The position numbers were made by a program, and so were the translations under genes. Below the pieces are notes generated by a model, which did not search any database, was not told the DNA's origin, and saw only the letters and a list, made by a program, of their open reading frames with translations. DNA of 64,000 bases from Pseudacidobacterium ailaaui (lineage in GTDB: Bacteria > Acidobacteriota > Terriglobia > Terriglobales > Acidobacteriaceae), in the NCBI RefSeq assembly GCF_000688455.1, contig NZ_JIAL01000001.1, forward strand, positions 682,001 through 746,000. Direction: 5' to 3'. This document shows, piece after piece, positions 25,836 through 35,277 of the stretch; the stretch's first letter is position 1; every line of letters begins with the position of its first letter.

Positions 25836-27842
25836 TTAGGGCTGGGAGCCCGCGGCCGTGTCCAACTTTGCAGTCTTCTCCTCTGCCGAAGGCTCCAGCA
25901 CAACCCCGTCATACAAAGAAGCGGCCGCCAGCCTTCCTCCCAGGGACTGGATGGAGCGCACAGTCCATCCGGTGTCCCACCATTTCCAGTTTTTGCTCTG
26001 GATATCGATGCCAAGCACAATGGAAGAACGCGCCGAGGTCACAAACAGTCGGTTACGCTCTGTGTCATAACGGAGTCCATTGATGTCAGCGATGGGAAGC
26101 GTATCCATATGCTGCCAGCTCTGGCCGTGGTCCGTACTGTAAAAGACGCCCTCGCGTCCACCAATCCACAAGCTGTCGTCCGGGGCCGTGGCAACGGCCT
26201 GTACCCCGCTCAACCGCGAGGGCAGCGGAACAGGCACCCATGTCACCCCACTGTCGGAAGACATCATCAGCTGAGAGCGGTTCGCCGCCAGGGCCGCGCT
26301 GCCCTTTATGCTGACATAAAGGAAGTTTTCCCCCTTCAGCACCGGTCCATTCCATGCCGCCCCTTGATTCACGCTGCGATACACACCGCTCGACGTGGCC
26401 GCCAGCCAAATGGGTCCATTGGTGCTGATGTCGTTTACGCGAGCATCAATCGTACCTGCTTCGTGGGCCACCTGGATGGTCTTCTTTGTGCGCTTTTTTC
26501 CTTTTCCTCGGCTGTAGACCGTCTTTTCTGTATAGGAAACGACCTTTCCGTCCTCTTCCCACAGTGATCCGTTCCACCGAAAAATACCGTGCTCTGTACC
26601 GGCCAGCAAAGTGCCGTCCTCAGCCTCAGCCAAGGTAAAGACGTCCTTGCCATTCAGACCCTCGCTGCGCTGCTGCCAGCTTTTTCCGCTGTCTTCGGTG
26701 ACAAAAATACCCCCATATCCTTTGTCATTGAGCACGCCGGCATAAATGGTCCCGGGGTGTTTTGCATCCACAAGCAGAGCTGCCACCTGACGCTGCGAAA
26801 ACCCGCTGTTCGATGCCACAAAGGTGCGTGCCGCATCCCGGCTCTGCAATACCCCGCTCCGGTCCGTTGCCAGCAGAACATGCTGCGGATTGGATGGATC
26901 AATATAAATATCATTGATGATGACGTCTGGCCCCGTCATCCGCGACCAGTTCACTCCATCGTCAGTCGTCTTGTACAGGCCCTCGGTGGTCCCCGCATAC
27001 ACGGTTTTGCGGTCTGACGGGTCCTGCATCAATACCCGCGTGCGCCGGGCGGTGGAGGGAATGCCCTGGACCTTGCGATAAAGTTCGCCTGCGCTGTCGC
27101 TCCGGTAAATTCCCGAACAGGCGCTGGTGTAGACCACCGTAGGCCGGCTGGGATCAATGATGATCGAGAAGACGTCGGAATCGTCAATCAGGCCTTGCTT
27201 GATATTGTGCCAGTTCGCACCGCCATCGGTGGTCTTCCAGGGAAGGTGCCATGTGCCGGCATAGATGGTGTTCGCATCATAGGGATCAATCGCGACGGAT
27301 TCCACCTCATGGATCTCCGTGCTTCCCTGAGGGCTGATGAGCTTCCAGTGCTCCCCTCTGTCCTCACTCCGGTACACACCCGTCAGTGTTCCTGCCACCA
27401 GAATCTTAGGGTTTGACCGGGACTGTGCCAGAGCGCGCACCGATTGTCCTTCCATGCCTGAAGAAGATGCCCACGTCAGTCCTCCATCATGGCTCACATA
27501 GATACCACCGGAGGGACGGTCCACCTGCCACACACCCGCAAAAAGCGTCTTTGCATCGGCAGAATCCACAATCAGGCTGTCCACAACCAGGTCATCGGAC
27601 TTGCCCAGATGTGCCAGCCGCTTCCATGTGTTTCCGCCATCTTCTGACTGATAAATCCAACTGGTTGTCGTCCCCAGATAGATGTGCTGCGGGTCGGTAG
27701 AGGCAGCGGCAAAGCTACGCGCATCGCCTCCGTCCGGGCCAACCGGCAACCAGCGCTGGGACTCGGCGTGAAGGAGGTTGGTTCCCAGAAAAACACCTGC
27801 AATACCAAGGAGAAAATACTGCAATCGCTTGCTCTTCATCAT
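25836..27842 (-). CDS. Secreted BNR/Asp-box beta-propeller protein
   Basis: A 668-aa exported protein: signal peptide, then many sialidase-type Asp-box repeats of the S-x-D-x-G-x-x-W form (SEDGGNTW, SHDGGLTW, SEDRGEHW, TTDGGANW, TEDSGKSW, SSDSGVTW, STDHGQSW), pointing to one or two seven-bladed propellers as in VPS10/photosystem-assembly-like proteins. No catalytic residues can be assigned; such proteins bind glycans or partners on the cell surface. One blade region contains a Lys/Arg-rich insert (RGKGKKRTKKTIQ) at about residue 454. Monocistronic, followed by a strong hairpin. Confidence 0.87.
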   Translation of the reverse strand: MMKSKRLQYFLLGIAGVFLGTNLLHAESQRWLPVGPDGGDARSFAAASTDPQHIYLGTTTSWIYQSEDGGNTWKRLAHLGKSDDLVVDSLIVDSADAKTLFAGVWQVDRPSGGIYVSHDGGLTWASSSGMEGQSVRALAQSRSNPKILVAGTLTGVYRSEDRGEHWKLISPQGSTEIHEVESVAIDPYDANTIYAGTWHLPWKTTDGGANWHNIKQGLIDDSDVFSIIIDPSRPTVVYTSACSGIYRSDSAGELYRKVQGIPSTARRTRVLMQDPSDRKTVYAGTTEGLYKTTDDGVNWSRMTGPDVIINDIYIDPSNPQHVLLATDRSGVLQSRDAARTFVASNSGFSQRQVAALLVDAKHPGTIYAGVLNDKGYGGIFVTEDSGKSWQQRSEGLNGKDVFTLAEAEDGTLLAGTEHGIFRWNGSLWEEDGKVVSYTEKTVYSRGKGKKRTKKTIQVAHEAGTIDARVNDISTNGPIWLAATSSGVYRSVNQGAAWNGPVLKGENFLYVSIKGSAALAANRSQLMMSSDSGVTWVPVPLPSRLSGVQAVATAPDDSLWIGGREGVFYSTDHGQSWQHMDTLPIADINGLRYDTERNRLFVTSARSSIVLGIDIQSKNWKWWDTGWTVRSIQSLGGRLAAASLYDGVVLEPSAEEKTAKLDTAAGSQP

Positions 27843-27883
27843 GTTCCAGTACTGAATTCGTTTCCTGCGGATTGGATGACAGA

Positions 27884-27913
27884 GAAAAGGCCAGCCGATG
27901 CTCTGGCTGGCCT
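27884..27913 (-). terminator. Terminator of the OmpA-type gene
   Basis: Minus-strand stem AGGCCAGCC (27905-27913) with GGCTGGCCT (27888-27896), 9 bp perfect, followed by TTTCTCT. It lies between the OmpA-type gene and the propeller gene, which are therefore separate units. Confidence 0.88.
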
Positions 27914-27943
27914 GAAGATTTCACAACAGTTTCATTGCATGGA

Positions 27944-29632
27944 CTACTGCTGCTTCTTCGCTGCGTGATGATGGTGCCTGGTGGCCAGCGCCTTCCGCGG
28001 CTGCGCCTTGACTCCGGATTCATCCACGGCAGTGGTGCCCGGGACATCGGAGTCGAAGTTAGCACCTGCCGGCACGAGGTAGTTCTCCACTTCCTTCGAG
28101 CCTGCGCTGCCGGTCCGCACTTCGATGCGGCTGGCATCAATGCCCTTCTCCTTCACCAGGTAGTCCTTGGTGTTGACCGCACGCTGAGCGGCAAAGTCAG
28201 GCAGCGGGTGCTTCCGCTTCGCTGTCTTGGCAGCTTCGGCCTTTTCCTTGTCGGTCTCATTGCCTACGACAACCACCTTGGCGTCGGCCGAGCGCTGGGC
28301 GTTGAGCGCCACATCGTCAAGGCAGGCCTTGGCTTCGTTGTCTACGCGGGTCGGACGCCGCTTGTCACGATCAAAGTTGATCGAGCAGAGCGTCTGGGTC
28401 TTCGGGGCCGGAGGTGCCGGGGCATTGATCGTTACCGAGCAGGTCCCGGATGCCGTCTGGCCTTTGTCGTCTGCGACATTTGCAGTCACGGTAATGGTCC
28501 CAGCCGGTGCGCCGGTGGTAGACAGGGTCGCCGTGTTGCCTGTGCCGCTGATGGATCCAGCCGAAGCGCTGTAGCTGTAGGTCAAAGGACGGTTCTGCGG
28601 GCTTACACCAGTCGCTGTCACCGTGACCGTGTCTCCCGGATTGACCGTGGACGGATTCACCGAGCAGCTCACTGTGGGCGGCTCATACTGCTTCACCGTG
28701 AAGTTCGCCGTGCAATCGGCAAACTGGCCAGGCTTCTGGCCTTCGCTGACGTGGCCGGTGACCGTATAGTTGCCAGGCTGGAGGCTGGTGGTGTCCACCG
28801 TTGCTGTCGCCGTGTCACCCTTCACCGTCACACCCTGGCCCGACCAGCTATAGGTAGCGGTCTTCTTGGGGTTCAGGTTCGTGGCTGTGCCGGTAATGGT
28901 GATCGGATCGCCGGGGTAGACCGAGGTCGGGTTCGCCGAGCAGGCGTACTGCACGGGCGGCGGAGGCACGATGTTGCCGAACTTCCATACCAGACCGGTG
29001 CTCAAACGTGCGGCATTCACATTTGCACGTCCGCCAAACGAGGTCTCCGGACCATAGTTTACGTGGAAATACTCGTAATCGGCCTGGAAGAGGCGCAGGG
29101 CAATATGATGGTTAAAGAAAGGCAGGTTGTAGTCCAGCCCGCCTCCTGCGGTCAGGGCCGGTCCCCAGGTGTAGGCGTGAGCAGCATAGGGCTCAGCATT
29201 GGGTCCGCCAAGATAGACTGCACCCGCCAGAGCATGGACAAAAGGCGTAATGCCTTCCGAGGTCGGATAACGGAAGATCGGACCGCCCTGGATTGTCTGG
29301 GCACCATCATTGCGCCCATCCGGGTGGTTCGCATACTCAACCTGTCCACCAAAGTAGCGGTTGAAGTAGTATGCGATGCTGCCAATCGCACCATAATCAA
29401 TCGAGGCATAGCGATCACTGAACACCGACCCATTCGGCTGGGGTGTGTTCACAGTGCCATGCGGCGCCAGATAAGAGTAGCCGGTAAATACGTCTACCCG
29501 GGAAACGGGTTGCTCAGCCGGAGCAGCCGGTTGAGAATTCGAACTCTGCCCGTAAAGACTCGATGCACCGAGTCCTACGGCGCAACTCATCAGCAGAATT
29601 CGGCCCACGGAACCTAACGGACGAGAATACAT
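27944..29632 (-). CDS. OmpA-type protein with N-terminal barrel and Ig-like repeats
   Basis: A 562-aa exported protein. After the signal peptide (ILLMSCAVGLGASSLYGQ) comes an outer-membrane barrel up to about residue 210, a PPPPVQYACSANP linker, two Ig/PKD-like repeats (each starting C-S-x-N-P and covering about 85 residues), and an OmpA-like peptidoglycan-binding domain (TLCSINFDRDKRRPTRVDN, AAQRAVNTKDYLVKEKGID). The C-terminus is basic with a natural run of four His (RHHHHAAKK). It probably ties the outer membrane to the wall. Earlier starts at 29668 and 29653 exist; the ATG at 29632 has GGAGG 9 bases upstream. This plan is common in Acidobacteria. Confidence 0.88.
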   Translation of the reverse strand: MYSRPLGSVGRILLMSCAVGLGASSLYGQSSNSQPAAPAEQPVSRVDVFTGYSYLAPHGTVNTPQPNGSVFSDRYASIDYGAIGSIAYYFNRYFGGQVEYANHPDGRNDGAQTIQGGPIFRYPTSEGITPFVHALAGAVYLGGPNAEPYAAHAYTWGPALTAGGGLDYNLPFFNHHIALRLFQADYEYFHVNYGPETSFGGRANVNAARLSTGLVWKFGNIVPPPPVQYACSANPTSVYPGDPITITGTATNLNPKKTATYSWSGQGVTVKGDTATATVDTTSLQPGNYTVTGHVSEGQKPGQFADCTANFTVKQYEPPTVSCSVNPSTVNPGDTVTVTATGVSPQNRPLTYSYSASAGSISGTGNTATLSTTGAPAGTITVTANVADDKGQTASGTCSVTINAPAPPAPKTQTLCSINFDRDKRRPTRVDNEAKACLDDVALNAQRSADAKVVVVGNETDKEKAEAAKTAKRKHPLPDFAAQRAVNTKDYLVKEKGIDASRIEVRTGSAGSKEVENYLVPAGANFDSDVPGTTAVDESGVKAQPRKALATRHHHHAAKKQQ

Positions 29633-29931
29633 GCGTCTATCCTCCGCAACCATAGCTTTAAAAGTCACAACAGAAATTTCGGCCTAGACTTCAGACCGGA
29701 CAGAAACCGCAGCAAAAAACTACGACGGTATAAAAACTTACCACATGTTCCACTAGGTTAGAACATAATTTCTTCAATAAGTTGCCTCGAAAACAACACA
29801 AATTTTCCAGGCACCCTGAAAGTTAACAGCGAATCTTGCGCAGTACAAACCGCCCATGAGGGTCCCGCCCGAAGCACGGAACACTACCCCTCTCTCGAAA
29901 GGAAATATTACCTAAGTTACTGAAATTAAAG
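29633..29931. other. AT-rich gap between the OmpA-type gene and nuoB
   Basis: About 300 bp that must hold the OmpA-type promoter on the minus strand. The sequence is rich in A/T compared with its surroundings (for example around 29725-29815), but no hexamer pair was convincing, and no gene, repeat or RNA was recognised. Confidence 0.5.
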
Positions 29932-30504
29932 TTACTGCAGATTTAAGGCGCGCTTCAAACTGCCGCGCTCATGCTGAATTTTTTCCTGCAAAAGCGTGAT
30001 TGCATAAATCAACTGCTCCGGGCGCGGCGGGCAGCCGGGCACATAAACGTCCACAGGAATCACCTGGTTCACCCCCTGGACCAGCGCATAATTGTTGAAA
30101 ACGCCCCCGGAAGTCGCGCATGCGCCCATGGAAATCACCCACTTCGGCTCCGGCATCTGCTCGTAAAGGCGGCGGATGACCGGCGCCATCTTCTGAGAAA
30201 CACGGCCGGCAATTACCATCAGGTCCGATTGACGCGGAGAGGCGCGGAAGACCTCAGCGCCAAAACGCGCCACGTCAAAGCGCGAAGCACCCATCGACAT
30301 CATCTCAATGGCGCAGCAGGCCAGGCCAAAGGTCATTGGCCAGATCGAGTTCTTACGGATCCAGTTGATGGCAGAATCCAGAGAAGCCAGAATGACCCCT
30401 TCCGGCTGGTCATATCCATAACTGACTTCCTGCAGTTTCTGCTGGTTTTTGGCACTGCTCTCCAGGTTTCCGAACAAATACCGGTCGCGCGCTAATCCGC
30501 TCAT
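29932..30504 (-). CDS. nuoB: NADH-quinone oxidoreductase subunit B (solitary copy)
   Basis: A 190-aa NuoB/PSST-type protein. The four N2 cluster cysteines are visible: the CC pair in [10 protein letters not shown], the Cys in [11 protein letters not shown] and the Cys in [11 protein letters not shown]. NuoB carries the last iron-sulphur cluster before quinone in complex I, at the cytoplasmic side of the membrane. It is not in a nuo operon here: the neighbours are an OmpA-type gene and the ammonium transporter. It may be a second copy, or complex I genes may be scattered in this genome. A TATAGT -10 box lies just upstream on the minus strand (30511-30516). Confidence 0.93.
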   Translation of the reverse strand: MSGLARDRYLFGNLESSAKNQQKLQEVSYGYDQPEGVILASLDSAINWIRKNSIWPMTFGLACCAIEMMSMGASRFDVARFGAEVFRASPRQSDLMVIAGRVSQKMAPVIRRLYEQMPEPKWVISMGACATSGGVFNNYALVQGVNQVIPVDVYVPGCPPRPEQLIYAITLLQEKIQHERGSLKRALNLQ

Positions 30505-30513
30505 ATCTCTACT

Positions 30514-30554
30514 ATAACGCCCTGCTCCGCCGCAAAGAAGGTAGCAGGCGTTAT
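30514..30554. promoter_or_regulatory. Inverted repeat over the nuoB promoter region
   Basis: ATAACGCC (30514-30521) and TGCT (30523-30526) pair with AGCA and GGCGTTAT (30543-30554), leaving a one-base bulge and a 16-base loop. It overlaps the TATAGT -10 candidate of nuoB and lies between nuoB and the divergent amt, so it could be an operator; it could also be an mRNA hairpin. Confidence 0.4.
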
Positions 30555-30765
30555 GGCGAATGATTTTCCCTCAGTAAAACTTTTCTTTATTTGAGACATA
30601 AAAATTCTCTGTTTGCGAATTTTCGGAAATATGTAAAAGTAGCTGCAACATATTCTGGAACTTCACACAAACATTTTCTGTATCTCACGCACCGCGCTTC
30701 GTGCAGATTTTGCAGAAACGCGGGCTGGTAGTGGTCTATCTCAAAAACTCATTCGACGGGGTGTT

Positions 30766-32163
30766 ATGCATCGTTGTCGCAGCATAAAAGTTTTTTTGGT
30801 ACTGGTCCTCTCGGTGGGTTGCCTGATGCCCGCCATGGCGCAGACGACCGCCGCAGATGCAACCGCAAAACTTCAGGCCCAGGTGGCAGCGGCCCAATCC
30901 GGAGCTGACAATGCCTGGATGCTCACCAGCGCCGCACTCGTCCTGATGATGACCGGTCCCGGGCTGGCGCTCTTCTATGGCGGCCTGGTGCGGAAGAAGA
31001 ATGTCCTTGGCACCATGATGCAGAGCTTTGCGATGATGGCCATCGTCACGGTGCTCTGGGCCTTTTTCACTTACAGCCTGGCCTTTGATTCCGGCACCAG
31101 CTTCATCGGTGGGCTGCACCATCTTTTCCTCAAAGGCGTCGGCCTTCAGCCAGACCCGGACTACTCGGCCACAATCCCGCTTCAGACCTACATGGTCTAC
31201 CAGCTGATGTTCGCCATCATCACACCGGCGCTCATTACGGGGGCCTTTGCAGAGCGCATGAAGTTCAGCGCGATGGCGTTGTTTCTTACTCTATGGTCCA
31301 TCGTTGTTTACTCGCCGATGGCGCACATGGTCTGGGGCAAAGGTGGTCTGCTCAATGCCTCTTTGGGCGGAAAGTTCCCCACGCTGGACTTTGCCGGCGG
31401 TACGGTTGTCCACGTTACATCGGGCGTTTCGGCCCTGGTGTGCGCACTCTATCTGGGCAAACGTCTTGGCTATCCTAAAGAGGCAACACCGCCCCACTCC
31501 GTCGTTCTTAGCTTTGTCGGCGCCTGCCTGCTGTGGGTGGGATGGTTTGGCTTTAACGCCGGAAGCGCGCTGAATTCCGGCACTTTGGCCACCAGCGCCT
31601 TTGTCAACACTCATTTTGGCGCCGCTGCAGCTGCCCTTGGCTGGATGGCCGCTGAATGGATCCGCAACGGCAAACCAAGCGCGCTGGGCGGGATCTCCGG
31701 TGCCGTTGCTGGCCTGGTGGCCATTACGCCCGCCGCAGGTTTTGTGCAGCCCATGTCCGCGCTCGTCATTGGGGCCGCAGCGGGCGTCTTCTGCTACTTC
31801 ATGGTCTTCAAGGTAAAGAACTGGTTTGGCTATGATGATTCTCTGGACGCGTTTGGCGTCCACGGCGCCGGGGGTACACTCGGCGCTGTGCTCACGGGCG
31901 TCTTTGCTTCCAGTGCCATCAATCCTATCTTTAAAGATGCCCATGGCAACACGCTGCCTTCCGGGGCAGTGGATGGCAACTGGCACCAGGTCCTGAACCA
32001 GCTTGTAGGCATCGCGATTGCCTGGGTCATCTCCATCGTTGGCACCCTGGTCCTGCTGAAAGTTGTGGACCTGCTCATCGGACTTCGTGTGCCCCGTGAA
32101 CACGAAGTGGAGGGACTGGACCTTACCCAGCATGGCGAAGAAGGCTACGATTTTGCTTCCTAA
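30766..32163 (+). CDS. amt: Ammonium transporter
   Basis: A 465-aa Amt-family channel: N-terminal signal-like segment (VFLVLVLSVGCLMPAMA), then 11 membrane spans. The two pore histidines are visible in GGTVVHVTSGVSALV and FGVHGAGGTLGAVL, with MTGPGLALFYGGLVRKKN as the first conserved span. It takes up ammonium across the inner membrane and is gated by a PII protein. The PII gene glnB follows 50 bp downstream and glnD after that, the classical nitrogen-sensing set. No sigma-54 type -24/-12 promoter was seen upstream. Confidence 0.97.
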   Translation: MHRCRSIKVFLVLVLSVGCLMPAMAQTTAADATAKLQAQVAAAQSGADNAWMLTSAALVLMMTGPGLALFYGGLVRKKNVLGTMMQSFAMMAIVTVLWAFFTYSLAFDSGTSFIGGLHHLFLKGVGLQPDPDYSATIPLQTYMVYQLMFAIITPALITGAFAERMKFSAMALFLTLWSIVVYSPMAHMVWGKGGLLNASLGGKFPTLDFAGGTVVHVTSGVSALVCALYLGKRLGYPKEATPPHSVVLSFVGACLLWVGWFGFNAGSALNSGTLATSAFVNTHFGAAAAALGWMAAEWIRNGKPSALGGISGAVAGLVAITPAAGFVQPMSALVIGAAAGVFCYFMVFKVKNWFGYDDSLDAFGVHGAGGTLGAVLTGVFASSAINPIFKDAHGNTLPSGAVDGNWHQVLNQLVGIAIAWVISIVGTLVLLKVVDLLIGLRVPREHEVEGLDLTQHGEEGYDFAS

Positions 32164-32213
32164 GCCGTAGAATGTTAGAACCTGTTACCCTGTAACCTCT
32201 GAGACGACACACT

Positions 32214-32552
32214 ATGCAGAAGATCGAAGCGGTCATTCAACCGTCGAAACTGGATGCAGTAAAGGACGCCCTGCTCGAAGTGGGCATTGAGGGCATGACG
32301 ATTCTCGAGGCCCGTGGACACGGCCGCCAGAAGGGCCACACAGAGTTCTACCGCGGGCGCGAGTACACCGTGGACCTGCTGCCTAAAATCAAGCTCGAAA
32401 CCGTGGTCCCGGACGAGCTGGTCGAGAAGGCCGTACAGGCCATTCTTTCTGCTGCGCGCAGCGGCAAGATTGGTGACGGCAAGATTTTTGTCTCGAAAAT
32501 TGATGAAGCCATCCGTATTCGGAATGACGAACGCGGACCTTCAGCACTGTAG
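32214..32552 (+). CDS. glnB: Nitrogen regulatory protein P-II
   Basis: A 112-aa PII protein: MQKIEAVIQPSKLDAVKDAL, the T-loop with the uridylylated Tyr51 (FYRGREYTVDLLPK), and GKIGDGKIFVSKI, the second PROSITE PII signature. PII trimers sense 2-oxoglutarate, ATP/ADP and, through Tyr51 modification by GlnD, glutamine. Its place directly after amt suggests it is the GlnK-type partner that plugs the transporter. glnD lies 124 bp further on, separated by a palindromic repeat. Confidence 0.97.
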   Translation: MQKIEAVIQPSKLDAVKDALLEVGIEGMTILEARGHGRQKGHTEFYRGREYTVDLLPKIKLETVVPDELVEKAVQAILSAARSGKIGDGKIFVSKIDEAIRIRNDERGPSAL

Positions 32553-32568
32553 TCCCATGCAAGTACCT

Positions 32569-32640
32569 TCATTCTGAGCAGAGTCCCGGACCTTCGCACT
32601 CGCTGTCGAAGGTCCCGGCCCCTGCCGGTCCTCAGAATGA
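32569..32640. repeat. Nested palindromic intergenic repeat between glnB and glnD
   Basis: Outer arms TCATTCTGAG (32569-32578) and CTCAGAATGA (32631-32640) enclose inner arms GGACCTTCG (32588-32596) and CGAAGGTCC (32607-32615). Similar TCATTCTGAG-type palindromes are, from memory, dispersed in many copies in Acidobacteria genomes. It is followed by TTTACTTTT and could also trim or end the amt-glnB transcript. Confidence 0.65.
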
Positions 32641-32676
32641 TTTACTTTTCGCAGCCCGCACTGAATCGAAGACCGC

Positions 32677-35277
32677 ATGACGCCTGAGCTTTCATCTCTC
32701 CCGCGCATACGGGATGCATATCAGAACGACATCGCTGACCTACGCCAGACCTTTGAGCGCAGCGGAGACGGATCGGCCGCCATCCGCCGCCGCTCCACCC
32801 TGGTGGACAAGGTCATGCGCCAGCTATGGACCGAGCTGGTGGCCACACACGCTGAGCCATTCAATATCACTTTGATTGCCACCGGAGGCTTCGGACGCAA
32901 GGAGCTGTTTCCCTACTCCGATGTGGACGTGCTCTTTCTCTGCGGCAATGACAGCGCCGAACGCGATTTTCACCAGGTCATCCGCACCTGCCTTCAGGCC
33001 ATGTGGGACATTGGCCTGCGCGCAAGCCCCTCGATCCGCACCTGGAAAGAGTGCGACCGCGTTGACCCTGACAATCTGGAATTTCTCGTCTCCTTACTCG
33101 ACCGCCGCTATCTTTGTGGTGACTACTCCCTCTTCCGGCGCTTTGAGAATGACCTGCTGCCTCCGCTGGTGTTGCGCGAATGGAACACCATCGTCCAGAA
33201 CCTGGCTGAGCTGGCGCGGGCCCGTCATGCAAAATACGGCAACACCATCTTTCATCTGGAACCGAACATCAAAGAGTGTCCGGGCGGCCTGCGCGACTAC
33301 CACCTGGCACAATGGCTGACGCTGCTTTTTTCCTTACAGGAAACCAAGGCCTGGCCCAAACCCAGCGGAAATTCTTTTTTCACCGTCCACAACGATCTGG
33401 AATCGGCCTTTGATTTCCTGGCCGCGACGCGATGTTTTCTCCATTACCGCAGCGGCCGCGACAACAATACGCTGGACTGGCATGCCCAGGATGAAGCTGC
33501 CGCGCAGAGCATTGGCCTTGAAACCCGGGGCAGCGCCGACCCGGCCTACTGGATGCGCACCTACTATCGGAATGCCCGCACGATCTTCCGCCGCGCCTCG
33601 CTGCTTATGGATGATGTGCCTCCGCCGCGCCGCTCGTTTTACAAGCAGTTCCGCCGCCGACGCACCCCGGTCCCAGGCACCGATTTCTTCCTGGAACAGG
33701 GGCGGCTCGACCTGGACAGTACGGCCACCATCCATGATGTGGAAACCGTGCTGCGCATCTTTGGCCTGATCGCCAAACATGGTTACAAGCTCAGCCAGGG
33801 CGCTGAAGACCGCATCACCGAGGCCCTGCCTGTCCTCGCCGTGCAAATGCCGGAGGGGCCTTTCCTCTGGAACTGCCTGCGTGAAATCCTTCTGGGGCCC
33901 TACGCCGCCCACGCCCTGCGCACCATGCACGCGCTCGGGGTCCTCGAACTGGCCATCCCGGAGTTTCACGGCATTGACGCCCTGGTCATCCGCGATTCAT
34001 ACCATCGCTACACCGTGGACGAGCACACCTTCCTCGTCATCGATCATGTTCATGCTCTGCGCCAGCCCGCCCATGACTGGGAGAAGCGCTTTGCCACGCT
34101 CCTGCCGGAAATTGACCGCCTGGATCTGTTTCTGCTGGCCATCCTGATGCACGACACCGGCAAGGCACGCCGCACCGGAGACCACTGCGTCCAGAGTGTG
34201 GAGCTGTGCGAGAGCCTCTTTGCCCGCCTTGAATTTGAACCCGAGGAACGGGAGACCGTCCGCCGCCTCATCCGCAATCATCTGGACATGTCCGCGGCCC
34301 TGCGTCGCGACATCTTTGATCCGCAAAGCATCCGCGCCTTCGGTGAAAAGGTAAACAGCCAGCAGCAACTCAGGATGCTCACGCTGCTCACCTATGCTGA
34401 CATCAAGTCGGTCGCGCCGGAAGCCCTCACGCCCTGGAAAGCGGAAAACCTCTGGCAGCTTTATATCGCCACCTCCAACTTTCTGGACCGCAGCGTGGAT
34501 GAAGAGCGCTATCACGTGGAAAGCGATACAGGTACGCTCAACCGCATCCTGGCGCTTGTTCCGGACCGCAGCGAAGAGCTCAAGACCTTCCTTGAAGGAA
34601 TCCCGCAACGCTATTTGCAGACGCACCTTCCCGACCAGATACGCGACCACTTTCGCATGGCATGTAATCTTGCAGCGGAGCCGGTACAGATTGCCTTCCG
34701 GCGTCTGCGCCAGTTGCATGAGGTCACGCTGATTACCAAAGACCGCCCCATGCTCTTTGCCGAAATGGCCGGAGTGCTCTCCGCCTGGGGCATGAACATC
34801 GTCAAGGCCGACGCCTTCTCAAACAGCGCCGGCATTATCGTAGATACCTTCCAGTTTACGGACTCCTTCCAGACCCTGGAGCTGAACCCTTCTGAAGTCG
34901 ACCGTTTCCTGAAAAGCATCCGCGACGTCATCTCGCATCAGGTGCCCCTTGAGACCCTGCTGCGCGCACGCAGCCATGCCGACCGCTATCATCAGGTCCG
35001 GGTCAAGGTGGAGACCCGTCTTTCTTTTGACAATGAGGCGTCTTCTCACAGCACCCTACTGCAAGTGGTCGCCCAGGACACCCCCGGTCTGCTGCGCGAA
35101 CTGGCCAAGGCCTTCGCCCAATGTCAGTGCAATATTGAGGTTGCCCTGATTGATACCGAGGGCGAAGTGGCCATTGACGTCTTCTATCTCACCGCGCAGG
35201 GTAAGAAGCTGCAGGCGCAGCAGCAGAAAGACCTGGCCGCAGCCATTGACCAGGCCATTGAGGCCCTGCGCCGCTAA
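32677..35277 (+). CDS. glnD: [Protein-PII] uridylyltransferase / uridylyl-removing enzyme
   Basis: An 866-aa bifunctional sensor of glutamine. Domains in order: nucleotidyltransferase (GGFGRKELFPYSDVDVLFL, about residues 70-90), a PII-uridylyltransferase helical region (NIKECPGGLRDYHLAQW), the HD domain with His492-Asp493 (ILMHDTGKA) for UMP removal, and two ACT domains at the C-terminus (TLITKDRPMLFAEMAG and STLLQVVAQDTPGLLREL). It adds UMP to Tyr51 of GlnB when glutamine is low. All key motifs are present. Its stop codon abuts the stop codon of the convergent regulator gene with no base between. Confidence 0.97.
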   Translation: MTPELSSLPRIRDAYQNDIADLRQTFERSGDGSAAIRRRSTLVDKVMRQLWTELVATHAEPFNITLIATGGFGRKELFPYSDVDVLFLCGNDSAERDFHQVIRTCLQAMWDIGLRASPSIRTWKECDRVDPDNLEFLVSLLDRRYLCGDYSLFRRFENDLLPPLVLREWNTIVQNLAELARARHAKYGNTIFHLEPNIKECPGGLRDYHLAQWLTLLFSLQETKAWPKPSGNSFFTVHNDLESAFDFLAATRCFLHYRSGRDNNTLDWHAQDEAAAQSIGLETRGSADPAYWMRTYYRNARTIFRRASLLMDDVPPPRRSFYKQFRRRRTPVPGTDFFLEQGRLDLDSTATIHDVETVLRIFGLIAKHGYKLSQGAEDRITEALPVLAVQMPEGPFLWNCLREILLGPYAAHALRTMHALGVLELAIPEFHGIDALVIRDSYHRYTVDEHTFLVIDHVHALRQPAHDWEKRFATLLPEIDRLDLFLLAILMHDTGKARRTGDHCVQSVELCESLFARLEFEPEERETVRRLIRNHLDMSAALRRDIFDPQSIRAFGEKVNSQQQLRMLTLLTYADIKSVAPEALTPWKAENLWQLYIATSNFLDRSVDEERYHVESDTGTLNRILALVPDRSEELKTFLEGIPQRYLQTHLPDQIRDHFRMACNLAAEPVQIAFRRLRQLHEVTLITKDRPMLFAEMAGVLSAWGMNIVKADAFSNSAGIIVDTFQFTDSFQTLELNPSEVDRFLKSIRDVISHQVPLETLLRARSHADRYHQVRVKVETRLSFDNEASSHSTLLQVVAQDTPGLLRELAKAFAQCQCNIEVALIDTEGEVAIDVFYLTAQGKKLQAQQQKDLAAAIDQAIEALRR

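Noticed and set aside
27872-29617. 581-codon open frame antisense to the OmpA-type gene
   Set aside because: Arg/Val/Gly-rich composition typical of a shadow frame; the opposite strand has signal peptide, barrel and OmpA domain.
30600-30765. Sigma-54 promoter of amt
   Set aside because: No TGGCAC-N5-TTGCA-like pair with the fixed spacing was found.
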